Below are positions 1-12,415 of a stretch of DNA of 64,000 bases, piece after piece. The notes beneath the pieces were generated by a model, which ran no database searches, was not told the origin of the DNA, and saw only the letters and a program-made list of their open reading frames with translations. The DNA is from Neurospora tetrasperma FGSC 2508 (Eukaryota > Ascomycota > Sordariomycetes > Sordariales > Sordariaceae). The number at the start of each line of letters is the position of its first letter. Within the stretch, counting starts at the first letter, position 1. The DNA is taken from contig NW_009799103.1 in the NCBI RefSeq assembly GCF_000213175.1, positions 2,892,904 through 2,956,903 on the forward strand, read 5' to 3'. Position numbers and translations under genes: made by a program.

Positions 1-723
1 CCCTAACTACACACATATCATCCAACCTTCTACTCATCTATCCAAAACATCTATCCACCCATCTACCCGTTCCCGTCCATCTATCTAGCCTGTTGTTGAA
101 TCCAACAGCCCCCCAAAGAAAAGAAACACGTGATGCTTCCGCTTATCCATTATTATCCACATTGATAAACACTCCAGGAGAAAAGCATCAATAATCTCGA
201 ATGCAGAAGATGGTTGGTATTTTTCTTTCCCCCCTCACATACTACCTCTACTCTCTCCTTCCCTTCTCTTCGTCGTACACCTCGCTTGCTCGGTCGGCTT
301 CACCCTACTTCTATGCGCGCGCCCAGCCTTTCGCGCTCCTCTGCCAGGTCATTAATTCATTACCCATTACTTAATCTCTCTCCCACACACATAAAACAAG
401 TTTTGCATATTTCGTGATATCAACTGCTGCCGTATCCGCTGCCTGTCTTGTGTGTCATCGAAGTGCTATTTTGTTAGTGGAAGTCTTCTTCTTCTTCATT
501 GACATTGAAGTCAAGCTATTGTTACACACCACTGTCTCCTCGGTTATAGTAGTAGCAGTGGCGGCGGCGGCGGTGGTGGTGGTTTTGTTTCTGTTGGATG
601 TTGTGGCGATCGATACCAGCCCGCGCGGATGGATGAATGGATATATGTACATGGTGCCAACGATCGTTCGTTCAAGTATGATTGTGGTCCGTAAGCGTCT
701 TCGGTGAAAGACTCCTGTCTTCT
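1..723. other. Intergenic, 3' flank of the lst7 gene
   Basis: No convincing gene is visible. The first 450 bases are pyrimidine-rich on the + strand (many CTATC/CATCTACC runs), which resembles a promoter or 5' leader more than coding DNA. Open frames around 414-727 on both strands begin at non-ATG codons and are low-complexity (runs of Val, Ala and Phe), including a GGC/GGT run near 557-585. The single CCCTAA at position 1 is not a telomere array. Confidence 0.6.
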
Positions 724-2295
724 TCATGATCCCAAGACGACACGCAGGTCAAGCAAGAGCTTCACGAACCTAGCATGAAGCTCAATAAAGAAGTCAGGGA
801 GACCAACCAGCTCAGCCAAGCCTCGCTGCTTCAGCGCGACTCCAGAGGCAGAAAAACCGCTGCCCATCCTCCTGGACAGACCGCCGCCGCCCATGAGAAA
901 GCTGCTACCGCCGCCCGGTCCGCCGGCCGTGGGAATGTGGTTGGCGGGTGCTGCTGGTTCCGAGTGCAGGCTTCCTCCGTAGCCAGGGCCTCCGGGCATG
1001 ACGGGGCTGTTGGCTGATGACTCCTGGAGGGACCTTTCGGCTTCTTGCTCGGCCAGTGTCTGGATCCAGGTCGCCAGGTCACGGAACGCGGCAGCGACGA
1101 ATCCGAAGGTCTTCATGGCAAGACGCTCACGATGGGTGCTAAGGGCTAGGAAAGCGTACACGCGCTTGTGGCCTCGCGCATGGACATCGGGAATTCGAAA
1201 TATGTAGGCCGTTGTGTAGCCGGCAGAAGGGTCGCCGAAGAATATTGGCCCACCGGATGCTGCAGCGCCGACACTGTGCGTTGTAACGTAAGCCGGGGGG
1301 CTGGGTGAAGCGCTCGGCGTAATCCCCGGGTTGGCGCCTGAGGAAGGATAGCCTGTAGCGGGAGGTCGGGGAAGAGTTTCCAGAGAGAGCGTCCGCAGAC
1401 AAGATGCGCGAACAATGGAAAACGAATTTGCGGCAACGGGCTCGTGCGTTGAGGTATAGTCGAGATAGTGCGTATGTGCCGTAACCCCTTGGGCGGAGCT
1501 GCTGCTAGATCGTGATGCTAGTGAGGCCGTGGTTTCAGCACGACGATGTGAGGGACGAGACTTGGTGATCGACTCGTCCTCAGACGGGATCGATGAGGAT
1601 GTTTGTGAAATTGGCGGTGATGGTTCGTCCATTCCTCCAGAGAACACGCGAGCAAAGGGAGCACGTGTCCGTAATGTAGGCCCTTGCTCTGGCTTTGGTT
1701 CCGGATTTGCGTCTTTGCTACTTTCTTGTCGTTTGGGTAGCGTCAAGGCGCAATTATCGCACGGACCGGCGCGGCGAGTGACGTAGTCGTCATAGGTCCT
1801 GCGGAATCCTGAATCGCTGCGTCGCTTTTCCTGTTGCGATAATGGGGGCCCGGTTGGAATCTGCGGACTTTGTGGAGGAGTTTCAACGGCCGAGGAAGTG
1901 CCAACAGCCTGGGAGACGCGGCGAAGCGAGGCGCGATATTCCTGAGCTTGCTCCTCGGATACAGGCGCAGAAGAGCTTCTTAGTCCACCGCCGCCGAGGT
2001 CCATTCGGCGTAGCGCTTCGGCGGCAGCGGCTACGGCATGGACCGAGGCATTAGCTGCGGTGGCACTCGGAGCCGGCTGGTCGGTAACATTGCTGTGGTC
2101 GTGTTGCTGACCCTCCTCATAACATGTGCTGCATGGAACAGGGAGTCCTTCGGTGACCATCAAGGGGGTGGGCCCGTGAAGGTCGCAATAATGCGCCAGA
2201 CATAGCTGGAGACGAGGAGTGTGTGTTAGCATCTTGTCGAAATCAACGAAATCGAACAAAGGACACGCGGTCCAAGTCTCGGTCTCGAGATCCAT
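724..2295 (-). CDS. lst7: Lst7 / folliculin (FLCN) N-terminal longin-domain protein
   Basis: Single-exon model of 523 residues. I chose the ATG at 2295 because the open frame further upstream starts only at a non-ATG codon. Residues 31-50 (LCLAHYCDLHGPTPLMVTEG) match the start of folliculin (ALCHFCELHGP...). They are followed by a CxxC pair (C55, C58) and a second CxxC, then from about residue 292 FSIVRASC...LSLE, PIFFGDPSAGYT and an ARGHKRVYAF strand, all hallmarks of the FLCN longin domain. Family knowledge: yeast Lst7 pairs with Lst4 as a GAP for the Rag-type GTPases that signal amino-acid status to TORC1 at the vacuole. The long Ser/Pro-rich insert at about 95-285 looks disordered. The protein ends soon after the longin domain, as in fungal Lst7 and unlike animal folliculin with its C-terminal DENN part. 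The first 30 residues are uncertain: a branch-like GCTAAC and a CTCCAG lie just before residue 31. Confidence 0.85.
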   Translation of the reverse strand: MDLETETWTACPLFDFVDFDKMLTHTPRLQLCLAHYCDLHGPTPLMVTEGLPVPCSTCYEEGQQHDHSNVTDQPAPSATAANASVHAVAAAAEALRRMDLGGGGLRSSSAPVSEEQAQEYRASLRRVSQAVGTSSAVETPPQSPQIPTGPPLSQQEKRRSDSGFRRTYDDYVTRRAGPCDNCALTLPKRQESSKDANPEPKPEQGPTLRTRAPFARVFSGGMDEPSPPISQTSSSIPSEDESITKSRPSHRRAETTASLASRSSSSSAQGVTAHTHYLDYTSTHEPVAANSFSIVRASCLRTLSLETLPRPPATGYPSSGANPGITPSASPSPPAYVTTHSVGAAASGGPIFFGDPSAGYTTAYIFRIPDVHARGHKRVYAFLALSTHRERLAMKTFGFVAAAFRDLATWIQTLAEQEAERSLQESSANSPVMPGGPGYGGSLHSEPAAPANHIPTAGGPGGGSSFLMGGGGLSRRMGSGFSASGVALKQRGLAELVGLPDFFIELHARFVKLLLDLRVVLGS

Positions 2296-5200
2296 TGCCT
2301 TGATCAGAACCAAGGCAACATTGTCTTGTAAGAGATGAAGAGCTGATTATAATCATGAGCAGTAGGAGAGAGGGTAGTGATGGTGTGATAGGAACATGGT
2401 AATAGTAGAGGGTGTGGTGGTGGTGATTATCAGAGGTGGCTCGTCCCTAGAGAATATCAAGGGATGGATGGTGGTAACCCAATTGGCATGGGAGTGTTCC
2501 GGAAACTTGTGTGAAAGGCCGGAAGGGGTTCCCGTCGCTACGAGACAGAGAGATTAAAGAAACGCTTTCTGCGCCGCCGCGAAATTCAGGATGAGACGGC
2601 AAGCATCATGTGCTCGTACACCCGGCCTGGGCACCTACTTTCTGACTTGCTCAACTTCCAGTGTTACCTCTACCTCAACTAGCCATAAAGGATGCCAGTC
2701 TATATGCCCGGCCACACTTGCTTAGACAAGGCCAGGCAAGCACAAGAGGAAGGAAACACAAGCGTTGCGACCTCGAATTGCAAGCGCGCCAGCCTGTCGG
2801 TTCAGCAACGTGGGGGAACACAAGACAGTCCCGGTGAAGTGAGCAGGGTCAGGAAGAGATGGGATAGGACAGAAAAGGATCAAAGAAGAAACAAGCAGGA
2901 TGAGCAAAGGGCAAGGCGGTGAGCATCAAGAGAAGGTACTTGGTTGGTGTTGGAAGGTGTGGGTGTGGGAGTGAGGATGAGGATGTAAGATTGGGCTTGT
3001 GGTTGGGTAGTTGAAGTTGGAGGTCCGGGTGTTGGAGTGGAAACAACCATCAGGCTGAACATGCCACACTCACTTGGTAGCAAAAGGGGGCCCGGGGGCA
3101 AGGATTTGGGTTGCGCTCGGGTGAATCTGGAACAAAGCTCACTTACAATCGACGTCATGGTGTCTGGCCTATCTTATCTGGTGTCCAAATAAGGCACCGG
3201 GTTTGGTCTTGTATTGTCCCCAAACAACCCCGTGATAATATCTGGTTGATGCCGTTTGATGTAAGCCGGTCTTACAGATCCGGACTGGCTCTTACACACA
3301 CAGCGTGAACCCGTGGCAAGTTGCGCCGGGAGGATATAGGATGGATTGATAGGAGGTGTGGTGAAAATGGAGGTACGTTGGTGCACGCCGAGGGCAGACT
3401 AGTCCAGTGATGGCAATGGCGCAGTGAAAAGAAAGAAAATCGCTAAAAGTTTGACGCCTCGCATTAGCCGGAAAAGTTAATTTACTGTTTATGTAAATCG
3501 AGGGCGCGGTTAACCTTTAGAATAAGGACTCGCGGGCTGCGAAAGCCCCACGTGCCATTGCCGTTGATGGTCCAGACCGTTTGGAGGCGAGTCGGCGCAA
3601 GAATGTGGGAGGCAAAGGCCGAAGACCCTCTCTTTCGACACCGTTGAACTTGTACAATCTCCGCCGGGTGGACTTTTAGTCTCGGTTGGCAAGGTGGCTA
3701 GCGCCGTAGTGTGTGGGTTGTTGGTCTGTTGTTGTTGTTGTTGCTGCTGACTGAAGTGCCTCGGGGACAGCGGGTCGGGACGGGATACGGGATACGGGAT
3801 TACCAAAGCAGTTGCCGACTATGGTGGGGGCCAAGGGGCTCCAGGTGAGAGTGAGAGTGAGGGTGAGAGGATGGGATGAATGAATTATGTATGTATGTCA
3901 AAGTATAGTGTATGAGTGGTGAGGAAAGGGGATGAGTGACCAGCCGGGTCCTGTTAGAGTCGTCGGGTTCCCATATAAAATATGGTGAGAGGCAGAGTTC
4001 GCGGGAGCCTCGAACGTCAACAAGCTCTTCTGCCAGATGCAGGGCAGGGCCGATCGTACCTGTGGTCCTTTTTGAAAGCTTCCAGAAGGCCGGGAGTGGA
4101 TATTGGCAGCAGCAGTGTTAGTCCACAGCTTTGCCGGATTCGGAGTCCCGGGCCATCCGACAAGGGGGGCCGACGTGTTGTCCCATTTGGATCCTTTCTC
4201 ACAACCTACACTACATACCAAGACCGATGAGATGCCGATGGTGATGGTGATGGTTGAAGTCGAGCCACTGGGGTTTGGTCTGCTGGGATGGCGGTTGTTG
4301 CAGACTCCCCCAGGTGTCCCGGCCCAGCCAATGCTGCCCTTTGCATTGGTCAAGATCAACACACCTGGGGATCCACACGACCGAGACCCGCTCCGATGCA
4401 ATGGTGGGGCAGGTCTCGTCAACTGCAAATCGACCACTGAATGCATCCATCCTTCTGGCTTCGTTCTGCAGCCCCCAGCATCATTGCAACCTTGTTGGTG
4501 TTGTCGATGCGAACCGCTTCAGTTCTGGCCCATTATTACACTAGAGAGGTACTTACGGTTCGTGATGAACAGTTACAAGGCTCCAGGTTGCTTTCGGTTC
4601 GACTTTGAAACAAAACGGCAAGCGAAAACACGGTCGTACAAGTACTTTGCAGGCCCCGCCCTCTTCACCCCAACAGGTACAATTTCACATGCTAGTGCCG
4701 GTGAACCCCAAGACCCAAAGTCTCCAGGATGAATACACCACTCCGCAACAAGCGAGTCCTTGCGACGAACATACGTGTTACCCACAAACCCTCACCAACC
4801 GCAATCTAGCTTTTGTCCCGGTGGTTGCTGCCTCTGGCATCGTCGTCTCTCTCCGAAAGGGTAGGCAGGTAGCATTTCAAGGTACTCATCCGGGTCTTTT
4901 GCTCCTTCACCGCCCGGACTCTGTCAATCATGCATTTTCATTTGTTGTGTTCACCCACCAAAATAGCAACCGTCAGATTTCAACTGCGTTACACTTTACA
5001 GACCACTTGGTTGTCTTTCAAAACATTGCGTGGTTCGAAATTCTTGGATGAAGACCGAGCCGCTGTCAACAATACCAGCCATGCCCATCAGCAACCGGCG
5101 TCTATCGCTCATTTCCGAGGCCCTTGTTCGGCCGGCGAGCATGCTCCAGCTTTGCCCCGGACGTCTTGCTAGTGCCAAACACCCTTTTGCGGCCCAACCC

Positions 5201-6827
5201 ATCTTCTCTTCTTCGTTCGTCTTTCACCGTAGAACTGAATCAAAAGCCAGCTGACATCACCGTCAATCGGACTGTTTCATGGTGAGACTTGTCCAGTCTT
5301 GTTTGACCCGACGGCAGCTCCGTACCAACACGAGCTCTCTTCGCAAACGGACAACACCCACAGTCCACGGTATTTCCTTCCAAACCTTCCATCTTCTCCG
5401 AAAGTACTAGGATAGTCATAGCATCGTGCCATTCCACCCATACTAGTGCACACTAGTTCGTCCATCATTCATTCTCATGATAATCAGTGAGAGAGAGGTG
5501 GTGGCCGAATCGGCACTCGGCATCACAATCTACTACGTAGCAGAATGATCCCAGTATATACCAGCTCGTCTCTATTCATCTCGCCAAACTGGGCTACAAG
5601 CCTACAACAAACACGAGCTGGGCTCTCAAAGCCAAGCAAGGTACGGACGTGGTTTACACTCCTTCGAAAATGAATGACTGTGAGTGGATCGACCAGGCCT
5701 TCGGCTGCCAAAAGCCGTGCCCGTTTTCAGCACATCCACACCACATGGCAGACACGCGGCTGAACAGGGTTGGGGGCTGGGCATGTTGTTCTCAGCGAGC
5801 TATCATAACCGGGTCACTTGCGAACCCGAACGAGACCCTTGAACTTCCGCTTGATGAAAAAGAAACTGTTATGTGTATGACCCTTGCCAAACGCACATGG
5901 GGAGTATCCATCCGCCTTTTGGGCATTAACGAGAGGTGGTGTTTTTTGGATCCTTCCCACTCATTTCTCTTCTTTTAATTCTCTCTCTTTTCTGTGAAGA
6001 GACTCCACTCGTTCTAGACCGTTTTCAACTTGACCAATGACCCTAATACTGAAGAAAAGGCTTGGCATCTTTTACTATTCTGAAGCTATCTATCCACAAT
6101 GAGTTGGAAGTCAACAACCATCAATGACTTTGACGACTTCACACGTTTTCTATACTAGTACCTCCTGAAACTCATCTCATCACTTTGACTTGATCAAGTC
6201 TTTTTTTACTCAATCTCAGTTTTCGAATGCACCCTTTCGGATATTGACCTGAGTCTGCGGCTGTCATGACGAACTGTCACACTGTCTGTCTGACATTATT
6301 AAATGGTAAAATGTGCAAGACATGCGAGTTTCAGAGTTTTCCCATGGGAACGAGAGAGGAGGAGAATTTGAACAGCAAGCAACCAAACCATCTTCCGAGA
6401 CCTTCTTCGTGTCTTGTCCTATCTGTTGTTATCCAGCACAAGGCAAGACATGGAAGGTACTAGATAAGCTTGTCCAACGTCCTTTTCTCTCTTTTTCTCT
6501 ATCCCGTATAATGATATGATCCGAGTTTGGTACCTTTTCCAAATAAAACTTTAGTGAAGTACCGCATTGTCGGACGCAGTTGTACGTACACCAAGAGAAA
6601 ATAAAAATCACGTTTAGTCCTACTTGTCCAGACACGTTAAATTGTCGACCGACGTTGTCCAAGGCCCAGCTGACCTGACCGATCAACCAAAAGCTTGGTT
6701 CGTTGGCTTGAACAACGTCGGTCAACATAACACTTTTGTTTAGCCACGGGCTACGGTCCGATGTTCATGTTCATGTTCAGGCTAGAAGAAACGTAGTGGT
6801 AACCCCTGTTCTCGTTTCCCGTTTCTA

Positions 6828-6879
6828 TTTTTTTTTTTTTTTTTTTCCCCTTGGCACACACACACACACACACACACAC
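6828..6879. repeat. T tract followed by (CA)n microsatellite
   Basis: About 19 T at 6828-6846, then TTGG and about 12 CA units at 6855-6879. It is simple-sequence DNA in the gene-poor region. Confidence 0.9.
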
Positions 6880-7498
6880 TTTCGCTCTCATCATTGACGG
6901 GGACAAGCATTGCAATGTCTTGGATGGAAAAGTCATGTTTCATATGTTTTTTATTTATTTTTTTGGCGGTTCCCATTCCCGCATTTCTACGTTTTTTGAC
7001 GACCAAAAGTAGATAAAAGCGGAACTGTTTGCGCATTTGTCAGTCCGTGGTAGGTAGGTACCTAGAGGTATTCAAGAGCCATCAACCACGGGCTTTGATA
7101 TATTGGCTATCACATCCACATTCACACACACACACACATCCACACCCACACCCGACACAAGAAAACACAGATTCGCGCTTTTCTCGGATCCTGATCCGAT
7201 GTGTTGGTGGGTGTGGTATGATGACGATGACGACGACGAAACGGGAACTAACTGATCCGATCCGCGACACCTACCAGCATACCACACTTGTGTAGGTACA
7301 TTCTTGGTTCCGTGTACGGTGGTGCATCTTACATATAGTATAGGTAGCTGAAAACGAAAACATACGGGTTTAGGTTCAGGTACGTTCTGCATATAACCGC
7401 GAGCAATGGCCGCCAAACAGCTGGAAGCCACGGACCATGAGTTACTATACTGTAGAGCTCGGGGTAGATTTGGTTGACTTACTTTACCCTCCATTTTC

Positions 7499-7521
7499 TT
7501 TTTTTTTTTTTTTTTTTTTTT
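7499..7521. repeat. T tract, about 23 bases
   Basis: An uninterrupted T run within a pyrimidine-rich intergenic stretch. It is not next to any recognised element. Confidence 0.9.
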
Positions 7522-8632
7522 CCTTCTCTATCTCCACCCCTTCCTCTACACGATTCCTTTCAAGCAATGCCATCCATATACGGCTCGTTATATCTACCTA
7601 CCTGTATCCGGTCCGATCACTACCAGTTTTTTTTACCAAGAAAGTGAAAGTGGAAGTGAAAATGGGCTGCACAACAACAGCAAAAATTGAGTAAAAGCAA
7701 GACGTACATACGCATTTATATATATATGTATATATATTCATGCGCGCGCGAAAAAAAAAGTACGTATAGCATACCGTGGATGTATGATGAATATCTTGCA
7801 TTTGGTACCTTGCGTACCTCTAAATAGGTAGGCATGCATCAGTACTTACGCATGTATGCGCGAGTCTAGTCTAATCTAAGAGACGCCATATGTACACGCA
7901 AAGCCGATCCGATCCACGCTGCGGTTGACTTATGTCATGTCATCATGTCCGAGCTCGTCAATTTAGGACTTTGTGGTAGGCATGTAAGTGGCGCTAAGGG
8001 GTGAGTTGACGCATGCTTAAAGTTCCGTAGACGAGTATCACAACACACAAGATAATGGACGCGCAAGCTATGTAACTGAGTTGTGGAAAGATTTTCCTTC
8101 CACCACCGGCCAGGCAGGCGAGTGAGTGCACACGCAATTATTGTAACCTCAAACAACTTGATACCGCGATATGTGCCCAAAAAGTGAAGTGAGTAATAAG
8201 CAATGCAATGCAATGACATTATGAAAAATGCAACGGGGGTATCTAAGACGACGGATGCTTGTGTCCACAAGGAGATGATTAGAGTTACTTGGTGGTACCT
8301 TGCCCCTTACTCACCTACCATGTTCCTTCCTCTCCTGCTCTTTAACTTTTCCTTTCTTTCTTTCCTGTAACACCTCACGGTCTATGGTTTCTTCTTGACC
8401 AGGCGCCTGTTTAGCAGCTGTTTGTCTTCTAACCGCCTCTGACTATCGTCATCATGCCTCCTCAACTCCATGGTCCCTCGACAGTGGCTCATTGAGCACC
8501 CGCTCCAAGCCATAGGCTAACAGGAGTAAGAACCAGCTAACTCGACCGGCCATAATCCCAGACACGAAGGCCTGAAGATGAGGACATGGGTCTAGTCCGC
8601 GAATGCAATATGGGAGGACTCAACGAGTCGCT

Positions 8633-10428
8633 CTACTTCTCCGAGTACCCATTCACAAAGAAGGGATCGCCAGGATCAACCTCCAGCCTCTTGGCCGCCC
8701 TCTCTCCCGAGCTCGAGTCATCACCATCACCTCCATACTTATCCAGCCACAGTTTACGCATCACCTGGTAGATAAACAGATACTGGCTCTCGGCCTGCAC
8801 CATGGTCTTTCGCTGCTCCCTGAGCTGGTTGACCACCTGGAAAATCAAGTCGTTATCGTCTCTGCCTTTTGTGCTGCCTATGGGCGACATGACTTCCTCC
8901 TGCGACGTCCTGATGGGCGAAGACAAGGACTCGCCAACGCCAGCAGTGCGCTCATCCCAGTTCTCCAACACTCCCGCGTCCAGCTCCCGCATGAGATGCT
9001 CCAGCGCTATGAAGGTACCGCTGCGGCCAACGCCCGCGCTGCAGTGGACAATGCGAGGGTTGTGAGGGCCCGCGTTTTTCTCTCGAGATAGACTCATGAG
9101 AGTGAAGAAGCTGTCGAGATCGGCGAGGTCCGGGACGCCAAAGTCGGGCCACTTCTTGTAGAGGAAGTGCCACACAATGCGCTCTTCGACTTCTTCCTCT
9201 TCAGAGTTCCGGCCTACCGTCTCTTCTGGTTCACTGATCGTGAGGTTCTCTTCCGTCTCTTTTGCCATCTGGGTCAGAGGCGACGTGATCTTGGGTTCCT
9301 CGGTGGTTGCGTTTTCCGGCTCTGGGGTTTGCCTTTTGCTCTGCGACCCATTGCTCTTGCTGTCCACACTCTTCCTTCCAGCCGACTTGTGCACATGGAT
9401 CACCATCTTGCGAAGCTCGATCGCATCACCGGCCGGAGTATCCTCGATTCCTACGCACCGAACTGTGGCACGGAAGCCATCGCCGAACTCGTCCCCCTCA
9501 TTGATCTCCAGTGGGGTATCCTCCGTCGTCCGGGGAAAGTACTGGTAACATTTCTCAAAGTCGCCCTCGTGAGTCTCGGTCAACATGACGATCACGCCGG
9601 GGCTCTCGAGCTGCTCAACTGCCATGCGCCACACATGATCGGTTGTACATTGTTTGGGGCCCTGCATGGCGATGTAGCGATCCGGTTCTTGTGTGTTGCT
9701 TGTTTCCCCATCGGCTGTGGTGAGAACCGTCGGGGGTAGGACAATAGGCGAGGCATTGATATAGTCGATCTTGCCCTCAGGCACCTGAAGTTTGATTCGG
9801 TTGTTGTGCCAGGGTTGTATGTTGCCGTATCTGTCGAGCTGCCGAAGGTGCGGTCCCATTACGCGGGCCCAGCGGAAATCTCGTGAGGGGTTCTGTGTCG
9901 CTTCTAGGATGCGCTTGCGCTCGAGCCAGATGATTTCTTGGAACTTGTTTTCAATTTCTGTAAAACGTGAAAGGCCCTGTTAGTGTATGTGTCTTGGAAA
10001 AAAGTGAGAGCGCCAAAAGGCGAGCCATGGAGCTTACCAGACTCGCTTAATTCCAGGAAAGAGGGCATCTTGGGTCGGCCATCTTTCTTGAGCTGTTGCC
10101 CTGACGACGTCTTGCTCTCGGCTGGCGAAGCAGGGTGGTCTGCGGTACCGTTGGAAGCCATAACGGCGGCGACAGTCGGTGTCTGTTTGTGCGAAGCGGG
10201 AGAAGACTCGCGGGCCCTCTTGGACGAACGTGAAAATACTCGAAAGGGACGGAGCTTATGGACTGAGCGTAGCGAAGGAGTGGCGGTGGGAGTTGTTAGT
10301 TCAGCCGAAGGAGACTCGGTTTTCTCAGAAGTACTTTCTGACTTGGTGGTAGTAGGTGTGGTGATCAAACTGGGAGCGGTGATGTCTCGTTTGCGCCGAT
10401 GCGGGCGTAGTCGCGGAAAGTGGTCCAT
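8633..10428 (-). CDS. Classical protein tyrosine phosphatase
   Basis: Two exons, 10428-10038 and 9957-8633, joined across an 80-bp intron (donor GTAAGC, acceptor TTTTACAG, phase 1), give 571 residues. The start is the ATG at 10428 in the context CACCATGG. Residues 1-130 are basic and Ser/Thr-rich, probably disordered. The catalytic domain runs from about 131 to 550, with the pTyr-loop segment DYINAS, a WPDFGVPD loop supplying the general acid, and the P-loop HCSAGVGRSGT with nucleophile C436 and R442. The Q-loop region is QAESQYLFIYQ. Family knowledge: these enzymes remove phosphate from phosphotyrosine, and fungal members (Ptp1, Pyp1/2) act on MAP kinases. Odd points are an acidic, low-complexity insert of roughly 80 residues before the WPD loop and a second Ser-rich insert after the P-loop. 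No membrane segment or signal peptide is seen. The exact yeast orthologue is not clear from the sequence alone. Confidence 0.93.
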
Positions 10429-12415
10429 GGTGGGGACGCTATAAATATGACGTCGGCGAGGAACGGTGTAATTCGATGTGCAAATCGGTTGACGGTGCCA
10501 GAGGCTACTGCGGTGACCGAGTCTGGCAAGTGAGAGGCTTCTGACGAGGGTACAGGCGGCCTCGGGGACTCTGCCACGCAGACACGTCAAGGTCGGGTCC
10601 ACTGTGGTGCTTGGAGGGCAAAAACGAAGGTGGGATCCTGTAAGGCTGTTTGACGGATGGGATGGAATGGCACGATGAGCAATACTAGGAGTGAATGGCT
10701 CTTGTTTGTTGGAAAGACGAGGCTGTCCAGCGGCGATCTTCAAGGCTGGTATCGTGGTACTTGGTGAGCGGGAGAGGGAAGCTTGAGGAGGGCGGTAGTT
10801 ATATCGGTTTTGCGCCGCAATATTCAAAGGCGGCGCATGGGAAAAACACAAACAAGAAGGTGTAAGAAGTAAGTCAAGAGTCAAGAACAATGCCGATCTT
10901 GCCTAAGCAGGTGGGGCGCCAAAAGTATTCCGCCTTTGTTTCGGCGGCGACGGAGTGACAATCTAATTGTTCAGTTTCAGGGAAAAAGACGCAGTGAGGC
11001 ACCTGGACAGTTCCGTTTGTCAAATGGACGAGTTTAAATCCAGCATGGAACAAATGACGACCAAGCTGAGCGTCGTAACTGCCCGTTATGGTCAGATGGC
11101 ATCTGATGTTAGTGGAGGGACCCTAGAATGGCTCGCGCTGAGCTTCCCGTCCTTGCTCCGTCCCGGGCCCCCCTGCGAGCTGTACCCGCCCTGCCGAGAG
11201 GGTTGGATACCAACTGCAGGGTAGGCAGGGGTCCCCCCCCCTTCCACTTTTTACCAAAGGACGAGAAGAGGTCGAAACCCTGTTCACTAGACCAGGGCGA
11301 CATTAAAAAAGAAACGAGAACGGCACTGCAACCGAACGAAGCAAGGCTAGAATCCTCAACAAGCCCCGTCATAGACGAACCCTGCCTCATTTCCCGAATG
11401 ACACCACAACACCATCATCAATGACCGTCATCCATCTCTGGTCTCTCCAATCCTTGGCGACCAGCAGGCATGGCATGCTCAGCAGGAACTGCCTGGGTTG
11501 CCTCACTATGTATCAGCAAGGCCGCTCATCTGTCCGGTAAAGTACCTATTTAGAATGAATCCTGCAATGCCCACGCGACATGCCGCAACAGGAATCCTTG
11601 TCTGCGCCCCTGGCTTGCAGCATGCCAGCATCGGATAGGTAGAGCTTTGAGCTACATACCTATCTTGGGCAGCATAAGATCCTAGACTAGAAAAGCAGGA
11701 CAACATACCTACCGCTGATGGCGCTTCGATCGTTTCTGGTGTATCGATGTCGCCTTAGGCTGTAGATAGTTGTGGTGGTATGTATGTATGTATGTATGTA
11801 TGTGTGTAGATAGGTAGGTATCTTCTCGGAATACTACAGTATCATTCCATGACTTGCCAAATGCCAAAATGGAGAGATATACATATACGTCTTGATCATG
11901 GAACAAAACGCCATCCACGAGATCTCAAAAAGGTGTTGATAGGTTACATTGGTCTGTCGACTGGCTCTCATGACCGCCGCGCGGATCCCCTCCACCTCGT
12001 GATACCTCGTGATACCATCAGATAGAAAATGGAAATTGAGTCGAATACCAGTAACCAGCTTGGCCAAACTGTAGTGTAGGTGCAAGTTGATTGCGTGAAG
12101 TGAAACATGCAGGATATATAAAGACATAAATACTCACACCGGTCGAGACTCTGTACAATTTGATGCAGTGTTTCTGTGGCTCAGCGTTTTGTAGAACAGG
12201 ATGAAAACTCGACGTCTTTTGGCCGTCATCAGTTATTGCTTGGTATCTATGTCTCTACCATAAGCCATCTCTTTCTCTTCTCCTGTCGCATATACTAAAA
12301 CGCACCGCGATAATAATAGTCCAAGTAAAAAATAACTGGCATCAATGGCCAGCACAGCACTAATCGTTCCATAATCTATCCTATTTGCCCGCCATCTTCC
12401 TCACCCGCCGGCTCC
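10429..12415. other. Intergenic: phosphatase promoter side and rrp6 3' side
   Basis: It holds the upstream region of the phosphatase gene and the 3' flank of rrp6. The phosphatase reading frame stays open upstream to about 10890, but that part is Ser/Pro/Arg-rich with no conserved pattern and is taken as 5' UTR. Small frames at 11109-11424 overlap on both strands and are rejected. A GTAT/ATGT run lies at 11777-11803, beside a TAGGTAGGTA motif (11811-11820). Confidence 0.6.
11777..11803. repeat. (GTAT)n microsatellite
   Basis: About six tandem TATG units followed by GTGTG and then GATAGGTAGGTA. It is intergenic simple repeat. Confidence 0.85.

Larger units (their letters stand above)
2296..8632. 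other. Gene-poor intergenic region of about 6.3 kb
   Basis: No supported gene. It lies upstream of lst7 and downstream of the phosphatase gene. The longest open frames (4103-4732 on +, 3898-4446 on -) overlap each other in GC-richer DNA, have no recognisable domain, and look like chance frames. Local features are a GTT run near 3726-3747, GTGAGAGT repeats near 3846-3870, a T tract and CA run at 6828-6879, a CA-rich patch at 7124-7162, a T tract at 7499-7521 and several TAGGTA/TACCTA motifs (7051-7062, 7592-7601, 7803-7829). I found no tRNA B-box or 5S rRNA signature. Confidence 0.6.

Noticed and set aside
1-10. CCCTAA at the left edge, possible telomere
   Set aside because: Only one copy of the unit is present. 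Neurospora telomeres are long tandem arrays, and unique sequence follows at once.
3898-4732. Open frames of 182 (-) and 209 (+) codons in the gene-poor region
   Set aside because: They overlap on opposite strands, have no recognisable domain, and lack promoter or splice support.
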